A DNA stretch of 22,351 nucleotides from Anaerolineae bacterium (lineage in GTDB: Bacteria > Chloroflexota > Anaerolineae > DRVO01): the NCBI GenBank assembly GCA_012719195.1, contig JAAYAV010000149.1:1-22351 (forward strand), written 5' to 3'. The notes under the pieces are model-generated. The model did no database searches and was not told where the DNA came from. It was given only the letters and a program-made list of their open reading frames with translations. Shown here piece after piece: positions 8,395-16,134 of this stretch; the stretch's first letter is position 1, and the number at the start of each line of letters is the position of its first letter. The position numbers were made by a program, and so were the translations under genes.

Positions 8395-9603
8395 ATGAGT
8401 CGGTACACGACAGCTGCGAAGCATTCGGACGCCAGGAGGCCAGGCGTACTGGTGGTTGGCCCTGTGTTTCCCAAGGGCGGAGGCGTCGGGATGGCCAATC
8501 ACACCATCCTGTCCTCCGACCTTAGGCTGCGGTACGAGCTCGCTCACCTAGACACCGGCCGCGGGAAGCTCGGAGCCGGCAAGGACTCACGTATGGCTCT
8601 GATCAACATCGGCTACTATCTCCGGCAATTGGTGACGCTCTGCTACCTACTGGTAGCGAAGCGACCGCGGATCGTGCACCAGTCGGTGACCTGTGGGATG
8701 GCCCTCTTTAAGGAAGGCAGTTTCATGTGGCTGTCGCGACTGAGCGGAGCGCGCGTCGTAGCACACATCCACGGCAGCACCCTCGACCGGCAGCTGCAGG
8801 GAGCCGCCGGCCGGCGGAGGCGGCTCATCCATTGGATCCTCCGGATGCCGGACGCGCTGCTGGTGTTGAGCACCTACTGGCACGATCTCCTGGTGGCGGA
8901 GATCCCGTCTCTTTCGGGGCGTGTGGTAGTGCTTCCCAACAGCGTGGCTCCCGAAGTGGCGGCTGCCATGCCTGCGGAGGTATTGCGGGCTCCAGGAGAG
9001 GGGGACGACGGCTTGATGGTGCTCTTTCTGGGCAGCCTCGGTCAGCGCAAGGGGCTGAACACGGCCATAGAGGCCGCGGCGCTCGTCCGCCAGGAGGTAC
9101 CCGGAGTGAGATTCGTGTTCGCCGGTGACCTGGACCTGGAGCGTGATAGAGCACTGGTTAGCGATCTGCGGGAGCGGGCCGTTCGCATCGGGGCCATCCA
9201 GTTCCCCGGACTGGTCACCGGGCCCAAGAAGCTGGAACTCCTGCGAGGAGCGGCCATGCTCATACTCCCTTCGCGGAACGAGAACCAGCCCATCGCCATA
9301 CTCGAGGGAATGGCCATGGGCCTTCCCATCGTGGCGACCGCTGTCGGCGGCATACCCGAGACAGTGGAAGACTCCCGGCAGGGATTCCTGATTGCCCCGG
9401 GAGATGCCATCCACTTGGCCGTCGCGATCATGCGCCTGGCGCGCGACCCGGAGCTGAGGCTCGAGATGGGCCGGGCCAGTCTGGAGCGCTTCCGCCGTGA
9501 GTATCATCCTGACGTGTTCGCACGGAGGGTGGGCGCCGTCTACGAGCAACTGCTGAACGGAAGCGCCCGCCTCGAGGGCGTCGGCGCCGGCAGGGCAGCC
9601 TGA
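8395..9603 (+). CDS. GT4 family glycosyltransferase (3)
   Basis: A 402-residue GT-B enzyme from the ATG at 8395, with AGAGG 8 bases upstream. The frame extends to 8095 but that portion overlaps the nucleotidyltransferase gene. The first strand GVLVVGPVFPKGGGVG (17-32) ends in the glycine-rich donor/acceptor loop. VVAHIHGSTLDRQ (121-133) follows. In the C-terminal half FLGSLGQRKG (211-220) and FVFAGDLDLERD are seen, and an exact EX7E motif (E296 and E304) leads into AILEGMAMGLPIVATAVGG (301-319). It is the most canonical of the four GT4 enzymes. It acts in the cytoplasm on the lipid-linked acceptor; the sugar is not predictable. The downstream GT4 gene begins one base after its stop. Confidence 0.92.
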   Translation: MSRYTTAAKHSDARRPGVLVVGPVFPKGGGVGMANHTILSSDLRLRYELAHLDTGRGKLGAGKDSRMALINIGYYLRQLVTLCYLLVAKRPRIVHQSVTCGMALFKEGSFMWLSRLSGARVVAHIHGSTLDRQLQGAAGRRRRLIHWILRMPDALLVLSTYWHDLLVAEIPSLSGRVVVLPNSVAPEVAAAMPAEVLRAPGEGDDGLMVLFLGSLGQRKGLNTAIEAAALVRQEVPGVRFVFAGDLDLERDRALVSDLRERAVRIGAIQFPGLVTGPKKLELLRGAAMLILPSRNENQPIAILEGMAMGLPIVATAVGGIPETVEDSRQGFLIAPGDAIHLAVAIMRLARDPELRLEMGRASLERFRREYHPDVFARRVGAVYEQLLNGSARLEGVGAGRAA

Positions 9604-9604
9604 T

Positions 9605-10813
9605 ATGGACGGACGCAGGAGCGGTCGCGTTCTGATGCTGCTGGAGAACTGCCCCTACTCCGTTGATGGACGGGTGAAGCGAGAGGCCCGCACCTTGACG
9701 GGCGCGGGCTACCGCGTGCGCGTGATCTGTCCCAGGCCGGAGGGGGGGCGCTTCCGTGAGGAGTACGACGGGGTGATCGCCTACCAGTACCCGCCTTCGC
9801 CGAGCGTCTCCGGCGCGCTGGGTTACGTGGTGGAATGGGGCTATGCGCTGCTGGTCGCCGGGCTCATCTCCCTCTATGTCTGGGCTCGACATGGGATCGA
9901 TGTCGTCCACGCCCATAACCCACCCGACCTCTTCTTCCTTCTAGGCGGCTTCTACCGGCTGTTCGGCAAGCGGTTCGTCTTCGATCACCACGACCTCGTC
10001 CCCGAGTTGTACCGGGCACGGTCCGGCGCCGGGACGAGCGCTCTGGTGGTCCGGGCGCTGACGCTTTTCGAGCGTTGGTCGTGCCGGACTGCTGACCACG
10101 TCGTTGCCACCAACCTTTCCTATGCGGGCTTGGAGCAGCAGCGCTGTGGTGTGCCGGAAGAGCGCATCACGGTCGTGCGCAACGGCCCCGATGCCTCCAA
10201 GTTCAAGCCCGACCCCGGCAGGCGGCCCGCGGCCAACGACGAGGAACTCGTCATCGTCTATGTGGGGGTGGTGAACCTTCAGGACGGTGTTGACCACTTG
10301 GTGGGCGCCCTGAAGCACCTGGCGGAAGGGTCGGACGTTCCCCCGTGGCGCTGCGTGATTGTGGGCAGCGGCGACGCACTGGACGGCGTGAGGCGACTGG
10401 CCGAAGAGGCCGGGCTCTCCCAGCGCATCTCGTTCACCGGATGGGTGGGGCAGAGCGAGGTCATGGACCATCTGAACCGGGCGGATGTGTGTGTGGCGCC
10501 TGAGCCCTCCAACGGGCTTAACGATCATTCGACCATCATCAAGATCATGGAGTACATGGCTATGGCCAGGCCGGTTGTGGCCTTCGACCTTCGCGAGCAC
10601 CGCCGTTCGGCCGGAGAGGCGGCGCTGTACGCGCGCCCCAATGACGAGGCCGACTTCGCCCGGCAGGTGTTGACGCTGCTCCGAGACCCGCCCCTCCGGG
10701 AAAGGCTGGGGCGGATCGGTCGTGAGAGGATCGAGACCCAGTTGTCGTGGCAGCACCAGGCACCCCACCTTCTGAAGGCCTACCAGTCTCTCGACGAAGA
10801 GGGGCGGCTGTGA
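9605..10813 (+). CDS. GT4 family glycosyltransferase (4)
   Basis: A 402-residue GT-B glycosyltransferase beginning at an ATG two bases after the previous stop (TGATATG), with no clear ribosome-binding site of its own. The start RVLMLLENCPYSVDGRVKRE (8-27) is typical of GT4 enzymes that open with a D-x-R-V-x-x-E acceptor loop. A hydrophobic stretch at about 69-93 and DVVHAHNPPDLFFLLGG (99-115) could contact the membrane. C-terminal motifs are YVGVVNLQDGVD (219-230), VIVGSGDAL (251-259) and E300 followed by STIIKIMEYMAMARPVVAFD (309-328). The NDHSTIIKIMEYMA pattern is common in WbuB-like GlcNAc/FucNAc transferases, but I cannot assign the donor. Confidence 0.9.
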   Translation: MDGRRSGRVLMLLENCPYSVDGRVKREARTLTGAGYRVRVICPRPEGGRFREEYDGVIAYQYPPSPSVSGALGYVVEWGYALLVAGLISLYVWARHGIDVVHAHNPPDLFFLLGGFYRLFGKRFVFDHHDLVPELYRARSGAGTSALVVRALTLFERWSCRTADHVVATNLSYAGLEQQRCGVPEERITVVRNGPDASKFKPDPGRRPAANDEELVIVYVGVVNLQDGVDHLVGALKHLAEGSDVPPWRCVIVGSGDALDGVRRLAEEAGLSQRISFTGWVGQSEVMDHLNRADVCVAPEPSNGLNDHSTIIKIMEYMAMARPVVAFDLREHRRSAGEAALYARPNDEADFARQVLTLLRDPPLRERLGRIGRERIETQLSWQHQAPHLLKAYQSLDEEGRL

Positions 10814-11790
10814 GGAAGGCTCGTGCCCGATCGGCGCCGGTGGGGCTGCCTAACCGCGACACAGAGGAGTTCACCTGCCGCCTGTACGAGGGAGTGGAGT
10901 ACACGGCGTACTGGGACGAAGAGGCGCGTCGGCGCACGGACGCGCTGGAGCGCGCCATCGTGGGCGGGCTGCTGCCGTCCGGCGGGCAGCGCTTGCTGGA
11001 CGTAGGCTGCGGCTTTGGGCGTCTGTCCCAGGCCTATGCCGACCGTTTCCGGCAGACGGTAATGCTGGATGGGTCGATGTCCATGCTACGGCAGGCGCGG
11101 GACAACACCTCCGGACGCCACATCTACATCGCCGCGGACGTCATGAGGATGCCGCTGCGCGCCGGTGTGGCGGACGCCGCGCTCTTCGTGCGCGTCTTCC
11201 ATCATCTGGAAGATAGCGGCGGGTGTCTGGTGGAGCTGCGCCGAGTGCTGTCTGAGGGAGGGAGGCTGGTGTTGAGCTACGCCAACAAGCGCTCGGCCGT
11301 TCGCCTGGCGAAGTGGGCGGCTAGAAGTGCTTCCCACCCCTACCACCCGCGCCACCCCCAACCCATGCCGGTGGGCCACGGCTCGACCTTCTACTACCAT
11401 CATCCATCGTTCGTAGCCTCAGCCCTGGAGGGGGCACGCTTCCGGCCGCTGCCCGGCAACGATGCCGGTCTCCCCGATGCTGTCCCAGGTTTCCTTGGTC
11501 CCCTCGGGCGGCCCACCGGTGCCGGGCTGGCTTTGGCGGGTATCCTGGGCCGAGCGCACGCTTCGTTCTGGGTCTACACCGGCGCCGATGCTCGCGGCGG
11601 TACCCCGATGCCCCGCTGTGAGTCGACCACCGACCTACTGCAGTGCCCGAGCTGTGGCCACGAGGTGGTCGCGGAGACCGATGGATATGCTTGCCGGCCG
11701 TGCGGTCGCTTCTACCCGATCGTGGACGGCATTGCTGACTTCCGGCTGCCCGAGGGGCCGGCCGGTGATGGTGGAGCGGAGCCGTCGTGA
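10810..11790 (+). CDS. SAM-dependent methyltransferase with C-terminal Trm112-like zinc ribbon
   Basis: A 326-residue protein starting at the GTG at 10810, which overlaps the previous stop (GTGA) and has AAGAGGGG five bases before it. The class I methyltransferase core shows motif I LDVGCGFGRL (63-72), an acidic residue after strand 2 (MLDGSMSML, 85-93), AADVMRMPL (108-116) and a motif IV/post-I region ALFVRVFHHLEDSGG. The last 55 residues are a four-Cys ribbon, C279/C282 and C295/C298, followed by GRFYPIVDGIADFRLP, which is the Trm112-like signature. Such ribbons are more familiar at the N-terminus (as in RlmA) or as a separate subunit, so the C-terminal position is notable. It probably methylates a sugar or other small group of the glycan. 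It is tightly coupled to the ATP-grasp gene downstream. Confidence 0.87.
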   Translation: MRKARARSAPVGLPNRDTEEFTCRLYEGVEYTAYWDEEARRRTDALERAIVGGLLPSGGQRLLDVGCGFGRLSQAYADRFRQTVMLDGSMSMLRQARDNTSGRHIYIAADVMRMPLRAGVADAALFVRVFHHLEDSGGCLVELRRVLSEGGRLVLSYANKRSAVRLAKWAARSASHPYHPRHPQPMPVGHGSTFYYHHPSFVASALEGARFRPLPGNDAGLPDAVPGFLGPLGRPTGAGLALAGILGRAHASFWVYTGADARGGTPMPRCESTTDLLQCPSCGHEVVAETDGYACRPCGRFYPIVDGIADFRLPEGPAGDGGAEPS

Positions 11791-13049
11791 CAGAACTTAC
11801 CGGTACCAGCGCCCCAGCACCCGCGGTGGTCACCCCGCTCGATGAGCATATGGGTCTGGATATCGCCCGCTCCCTGGCTCGCAAGGGAGTGACGGTCTAT
11901 GGTATCGACGCCGACCGTCGAGCGCCCGGGCGTCACTCCAACGCCTGTCGGTTCGTGCTGGGGCCGAGCCCGGAGCATGGCCGCGAATTGGAGTATGTGG
12001 AGTTCCTGGAGCGGTTCGCGCAGGATCTGAAAGTGCGGCCAGTGCTGTACCCCCTGAGCGATCTGCACGTCCGGGTGGTGTCGCAGTACCGGGAGCGCCT
12101 GTTGCCTCTCTACCGCTTCGTCATGCCGTCGGCGGCCACCGTCGACAGCCTGCTTACCAAAGATGGCCTGGCACAAGCCGCGGCCTCGGCAGGCATCCCC
12201 GCCCCGCGTACTCTGCCTGCGGCCACCCCGGCTGAGCTTGAGGTAGCGGCTGAGACTCTCCAGTACCCGGTCATTCTGAAGCCGGTGGACAGCACCTACT
12301 GGCATTCGGAGGCCATCACTAAGCTTCTGCGGCATGGGCTTCTGGCGGCACGGGCCAAGGTGGTCCTATGCCGCGATAGGGCGGCACTCGTCCACGCGCA
12401 TGACCTCATCGCGCCGGCGGATAATCGCCTGGTGGTGCAGGAGGTTATCCCGGGGGAAGACAGCCGCCTAGCCTACATGGCCGCTTATCTCGGCCGAGAC
12501 TCTCAGCCGCTGGCGGTCTTCGCCGGGCGAAAACTGCGCGTCATTCCCCCCGGGTTCGGCTCCGCCTCATTCGTGCGCACCTTCCACGACCCGGAGTTGG
12601 AGCGACTGGGTCTGGCGCTCCTGCAGTCCATGGGCTGGCAGGGACTGGTCGGGGTGGAGTTCAAGAAGGACTCACGCGACGAGCAGTACAAGCTGATTGA
12701 GGTGAACGCTCGCTTCGGCATGTGGGATGGCCTGAGCACCGTCTGCGGAGTGGACCTGCCGTACATCGCCTATCGCGATGCCCTCGAGCTGCCCGTGGAG
12801 CGTTTACCGTCCTACCGTGACAACGTGATCTGGCTCGACTGGCAGCGGGACGTGCGAGCGGCTCTGGCCTACCGCTCCCGGGGTGAGCTGTCAATGGGCG
12901 CGTGGATTCGATCGCTGAGGGGTGACAAGATGGTGGCCATCTACTCCCGCGAGGACTGGCGCCCCGGCGCCGCTTTCACCTGGGCACTGGTGCGGCGGGG
13001 CTGGGAGCGGCTGTGGGGCGGCGCCTCCGACCACCGGGGAGGAAGCTAA
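11787..13049 (+). CDS. ATP-grasp ligase (CarB-like)
   Basis: A 420-residue protein with a GTG start overlapping the previous stop (GTGA) and GGAG five bases upstream. It has a pre-ATP-grasp Rossmann-like part (GLDIARSLARKGVTVYGID, 23-41) and an ATP-grasp domain: K125 in LLTKDGLAQ, K165 in PVILKPVD, the hinge VVQEVIPGED (216-225), and metal ligands E291 in GVEFKKD and E305/N307 in LIEVNARFG. ATP-grasp enzymes activate a carboxylate as acyl phosphate and join it to an amine or thiol. The substrate is not recognisable. Its stop shares bases with the start of the FemAB-like gene, so the two may supply and transfer an amino acid or other carboxylic acid onto the glycan. This family frequently sits in polysaccharide and exosortase-linked clusters. 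Confidence 0.87.
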   Translation: MTELTGTSAPAPAVVTPLDEHMGLDIARSLARKGVTVYGIDADRRAPGRHSNACRFVLGPSPEHGRELEYVEFLERFAQDLKVRPVLYPLSDLHVRVVSQYRERLLPLYRFVMPSAATVDSLLTKDGLAQAAASAGIPAPRTLPAATPAELEVAAETLQYPVILKPVDSTYWHSEAITKLLRHGLLAARAKVVLCRDRAALVHAHDLIAPADNRLVVQEVIPGEDSRLAYMAAYLGRDSQPLAVFAGRKLRVIPPGFGSASFVRTFHDPELERLGLALLQSMGWQGLVGVEFKKDSRDEQYKLIEVNARFGMWDGLSTVCGVDLPYIAYRDALELPVERLPSYRDNVIWLDWQRDVRAALAYRSRGELSMGAWIRSLRGDKMVAIYSREDWRPGAAFTWALVRRGWERLWGGASDHRGGS

Positions 13050-14197
13050 TGCGGCAGCGGCCGGAAACGGCAGGAGGACGAAGCGACGGCCCGGGCGTGG
13101 ATATCCTTCGTTCCCTGCCTCAGGACGACTGGCGCCGGTTCGTCGAGAACCACCCGCTGGGCAACGTGTTCCACACGCCGGAGATGCACAGTGCGTTCGG
13201 CCGGGCCGCCAAACACCGCGCCGATCTCTGGGCAGCCGCTGATGGCAGCCGCGTCCTCGCCCTGCTGCTACCGGTCCAGGTCAGCGTTCTGGGCGGGCCG
13301 GCACGATCGCTGGCGACGCGCGCGGTGGTCTACGGAGGGCTGCTTCACGCGACGGGCGCGGAAGGCGTGAGCGCCGCTGAGCAGCTGATGTCGGCCTACA
13401 ATGGTGGTGTAGACCGATCGGTGCTCTACACGGAGGTACGCAACATCCACGATGCCTCCGCCTCCCAGGCGGTCTTGCGTCGGCACGGTTTCGCTTTCGA
13501 GCCTCACCTGAATTACCTGGTGCACCTGGAGGAGGGGCCCGCGGCCGTGTTCTCCCGGATCGGCAAGCGCACCCGCAAGCATATCCGGCATGCCCAGAAC
13601 CAGGGACGGGTGACCGTAGAGCAGACGGTGACGCCGGAAGGATTGGCCGAATGCTACTCGCTCCTCTGTGACACCTATCGGCGAGCACGCGTACCGCTCG
13701 CGGACCTCTCCCTGTTCGAGGCCGCACTGGAGGTGCTGGGGGCTCGGGGGATGGTTCGCTTCACTCGCGCCGTGGTGGGATCGACCACCGCCGCGGTATC
13801 GGTGGACCTGGTGTACAAGGACGTAGTCTATGGCTGGTACGGGGGTACCGATCGCCGGCTCGCCAACGAGTCTCCCAACGAGATGCTCACTTGGCACCTG
13901 CTGGAATGGGCTTCGCGGGAGGGCTACCGCATCTATGACTTCGGTGGTGCCGGGCGGCCGGATGTCCCCTACCCGGTGCGCGACTTCAAGGCGAAGTTCG
14001 GTGGCGAGCTGGTGAACTACGGGCGGAACGCGTGCGTCCATTCTCGCCTGCGCCTGCAGGCGGCGGAGCTGGGCTACCGCGCCTACCAACGGATCATCTT
14101 CGGTGGCGGGCGCCCCAGCAGGTCGTCCGGCAGCACGGGTGAAGCGGCAGAGTCGCGGTCAGGCGGTCAGGGCCGCGTCGAGAGCCGCTCTTTGTGA
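13049..14197 (+). CDS. FemAB-like / GNAT-fold aminoacyl- or acyltransferase
   Basis: A 382-residue protein from the ATG at 13049, which overlaps the ATP-grasp stop (TAATG) and has a strong GGGGAGGAAG just upstream. The fold is the double-GNAT arrangement of the FemAB/CelD group. VFSRIGKRTRKHIRHAQNQG (167-186) is the characteristic basic helix. After a GNAT core (VRFTRAVVGSTTAAVSVDLV, 236-255) come YGWYGGTDRR (261-270) and the diagnostic tail YRIYDFGGAG (293-302) with DFKAKFGGE (312-320). FemA/B enzymes add amino acids from aminoacyl-tRNA to peptidoglycan precursors; others in exopolysaccharide clusters have unknown acyl donors. In this context it most likely modifies an amino group on the glycan. 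The C-terminal 30 residues are Ser/Gly/Arg-rich and probably disordered. Confidence 0.87.
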   Translation: MRQRPETAGGRSDGPGVDILRSLPQDDWRRFVENHPLGNVFHTPEMHSAFGRAAKHRADLWAAADGSRVLALLLPVQVSVLGGPARSLATRAVVYGGLLHATGAEGVSAAEQLMSAYNGGVDRSVLYTEVRNIHDASASQAVLRRHGFAFEPHLNYLVHLEEGPAAVFSRIGKRTRKHIRHAQNQGRVTVEQTVTPEGLAECYSLLCDTYRRARVPLADLSLFEAALEVLGARGMVRFTRAVVGSTTAAVSVDLVYKDVVYGWYGGTDRRLANESPNEMLTWHLLEWASREGYRIYDFGGAGRPDVPYPVRDFKAKFGGELVNYGRNACVHSRLRLQAAELGYRAYQRIIFGGGRPSRSSGSTGEAAESRSGGQGRVESRSL

Positions 14198-15489
14198 GGA
14201 AGGCTCCCGCGCCCGAACCGGTCGACGTTGGCCTTTACGCCGCCAACACTCCGGCGGCGTTCTGGAGGCTGGCCGCTGACGTTCCGGATTGGGTCTGGGC
14301 CCAGGAAGCCGGGCGCTTGCTGGGCGACATCCCGGGCGCGGCTCAGGTCCTGGACGGTGGTGGATGGCCGGCGCTGATGGCCTACGTCCTCGGCGAGGGT
14401 CAGTTCGGCCCTTCTCACTGGCGCCTGAGTGGTACGAGGCAGTTCTACTACCGGCGGGTGCGGAGGTGGCTGCCGCCGTGGGCGAAGCCGCTGGCCCGGC
14501 AGTTGCTGGGCCGGCGTGGGCATCAGCAGGGTCCGCTTGGCTGGCCGGTTGAGCCGCGCTTCGCCGACTTCCTGTTCGGCCTGCTGGGCGCCACGATGCG
14601 GCTCCTTGGCCTTGAGTCGGCCCCGTATCTGCACTTCTGGCCCCATGGAAAGCGCCTGGCAGTGGTGCTGACGCACGACGTGGAGGGCACTGACGGGCAA
14701 GCATTCGTTCCGGCGGTGGCAGCTCTGGAGGAGTCCCTCGGGTTCCGCTCCAGCTTCAACTTCGTGCCCGAGGGGTATGCTGTGGACGCCGGTTTGCGCG
14801 CGGAGTTGGGGGCGCGCGGTTTTGAGGTGGGCGTCCACGGGTTGCGGCACGACGGAGGCCTGTTCGCCAACCGAGAGGCTTTCCACGAGCGCTCGGCCCG
14901 GATCAACCGCTACCTGCGCGAGTGGGGCTGTCGCGGTTTTCGAGCTCCGCTCATGCACCGGCAGCCGGAATGGCTGCAGGAATTGGAACTCGACTACGAC
15001 TCCTCTTTCTTCGACTCCGACCCTTTTGAGCCGATCGCCGGCGGTACCATGAGCCTCTGGCCGTTCTTTGTCGGGCGGTTCGTGGAACTGCCCTACACGC
15101 TGGTGCAGGACCACACTCTGACCCAGACTCTCGGAGAGAGGACACCGCGACTGTGGCTGGAGAAGATGGAGTACACCAGTAGGCGCTGCGGCATGGCGCT
15201 GCTCAACAGCCACCCCGACTACCTGCGGCACGGAGAGGGCCTGGCCGTCTACCGAGCCTTTCTGGAGGCGATTGTCGATCGCGATGATGCCTGGACGGCT
15301 CTGCCGCACGAAGTGGCGCGCTGGTGGCGTTCGCGCCGCGACTCGCCCGTGCGCCAATCCCCGACAGGTGGGTACGAGACCGATCTGGAGGGAGGCGTTC
15401 TGGCTGAGGCCGTGGTCGTAGACGGGGGGGTGGAACTGGTCAGGCAACATCCAGGGAGAGAGGGGGGCGGTAGGTGTTCGACGCGGTGA
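14194..15489 (+). CDS. Polysaccharide deacetylase (NodB/CE4 type) with extra N-terminal region
   Basis: A 431-residue protein with a GTG start overlapping the previous stop (GTGA). The NodB domain begins near residue 155. The catalytic pattern is complete: LTHDVEGTD with H161/D162/E164, VGVHGLRHDG with the metal pair H215 and H219, FRAPLM with R250 and P252, YDSSFFDSDPF (268-278) and the late His in NSHPDY (H340). CE4 enzymes remove N- or O-acetyl groups from amino-sugar polymers. There is no signal peptide, so it would act in the cytoplasm on precursors unless it is exported in some other way. The first 150 residues (Trp/Arg-rich, with RQFYYRRVRRWLPPW at 82-96) match no domain I know. It shares its 3' end with the uridine kinase start by 16 bases. 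Confidence 0.88.
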   Translation: MRKAPAPEPVDVGLYAANTPAAFWRLAADVPDWVWAQEAGRLLGDIPGAAQVLDGGGWPALMAYVLGEGQFGPSHWRLSGTRQFYYRRVRRWLPPWAKPLARQLLGRRGHQQGPLGWPVEPRFADFLFGLLGATMRLLGLESAPYLHFWPHGKRLAVVLTHDVEGTDGQAFVPAVAALEESLGFRSSFNFVPEGYAVDAGLRAELGARGFEVGVHGLRHDGGLFANREAFHERSARINRYLREWGCRGFRAPLMHRQPEWLQELELDYDSSFFDSDPFEPIAGGTMSLWPFFVGRFVELPYTLVQDHTLTQTLGERTPRLWLEKMEYTSRRCGMALLNSHPDYLRHGEGLAVYRAFLEAIVDRDDAWTALPHEVARWWRSRRDSPVRQSPTGGYETDLEGGVLAEAVVVDGGVELVRQHPGREGGGRCSTR

Positions 15490-16100
15490 TCATCGGAGTA
15501 GCAGGTGGCAGCGGATCGGGCAAGACGACAGTGGTGCAGGAGCTAGTACGGCGTCTGAGTGCCTATCCGGTAACGGTGATCCAGCACGACTGGTACTACC
15601 GAGACTGGAGCCACCTGCCGCCGCAAGAGCGTGCGGCCATCAACTTCGACCACCCGGACGCAATTCAGACAGAGATGCTGGTGGAGCACCTCAAGCAGCT
15701 TCGGTCGGGTCTGCCGGTGGAGGCGCCGGTCTATGACTTCGTCCGCCACGAGCGCCGGAGCGAGACTCTCCCGGTGCCCCCGGGTAAGGCGATCATCGTG
15801 GAAGGAATACTGGTGTTGGCCGAACCCGCTCTGCGAGAGTTGATGGACCTGAAGCTCTTCGTCGATACCGACGCGGATATCCGTTTCATCCGCCGGTTGC
15901 AGCGCGACATGACCGAGCGAGGGCGCACAATGGAGTCCGTGATCCGCCAGTACCTTCAGACGGTTCAGCCGATGCACTCGCAGTTTGTTGAGCCGAGCAA
16001 GCGCCAGGCCGACGTCATCATCCCCGAAGGGGGACAGAACCTTGTGGCTGTGGACCTCATCGCGGCGCGGGTGAGCGAGATCATCAGGAGCTCGGAGTAG
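15474..16100 (+). CDS. udk: Uridine kinase
   Basis: A 208-residue P-loop kinase that phosphorylates uridine (and usually cytidine) to the monophosphate for pyrimidine salvage. Walker A is GGSGSGKT (11-18), and QHDWYYRDWS (37-46) contains the substrate-site Asp/Tyr typical of Udk. NFDHPDA (57-63), VEGILVL (109-115) and the lid RLQRDMTERGR (141-151) are all family hallmarks, and the length is standard. The GTG start lies inside the deacetylase gene (16-base overlap) and is preceded by a purine-rich GAGAGGGGGG. Placement at the end of the glycan operon suggests support for the UTP/UDP-sugar supply, though udk is a housekeeping gene. Its stop converges on the opposing beta-helix gene 34 bases later; no strong terminator is visible in that gap. 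Confidence 0.95.
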   Translation: MFDAVIIGVAGGSGSGKTTVVQELVRRLSAYPVTVIQHDWYYRDWSHLPPQERAAINFDHPDAIQTEMLVEHLKQLRSGLPVEAPVYDFVRHERRSETLPVPPGKAIIVEGILVLAEPALRELMDLKLFVDTDADIRFIRRLQRDMTERGRTMESVIRQYLQTVQPMHSQFVEPSKRQADVIIPEGGQNLVAVDLIAARVSEIIRSSE

Positions 16101-16134
16101 CCTCGCCTCGCGCAGGCCCACGGCCGGCTATGAC

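Noticed and set aside
8647..9549. 300-codon minus-strand frame opposite the third GT4 gene
   Set aside because: The plus frame has exact GT4 motifs including EX7E; the antisense frame has no motif and no ribosome-binding site of note.
9941..10768. 275-codon minus-strand frame opposite the fourth GT4 gene
   Set aside because: Low-complexity His/Arg/Gly-rich translation, antisense to a clear glycosyltransferase.
13268..14089. 273-codon minus-strand frame opposite the FemAB-like gene
   Set aside because: The plus frame has the FemAB signature; the reverse translation shows no domain.
14167..15450. 427-codon open frame on the minus strand opposite the deacetylase gene
   Set aside because: It is a G+C-driven shadow. 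The plus frame carries complete NodB catalytic motifs, while the minus translation is rich in Arg, Gln, Pro and His and has no recognisable domain.
16101..16134. Bidirectional terminator between the convergent uridine kinase and beta-helix genes
   Set aside because: The 34-base gap is G+C-rich but shows no stem longer than a few bases and no T-run.
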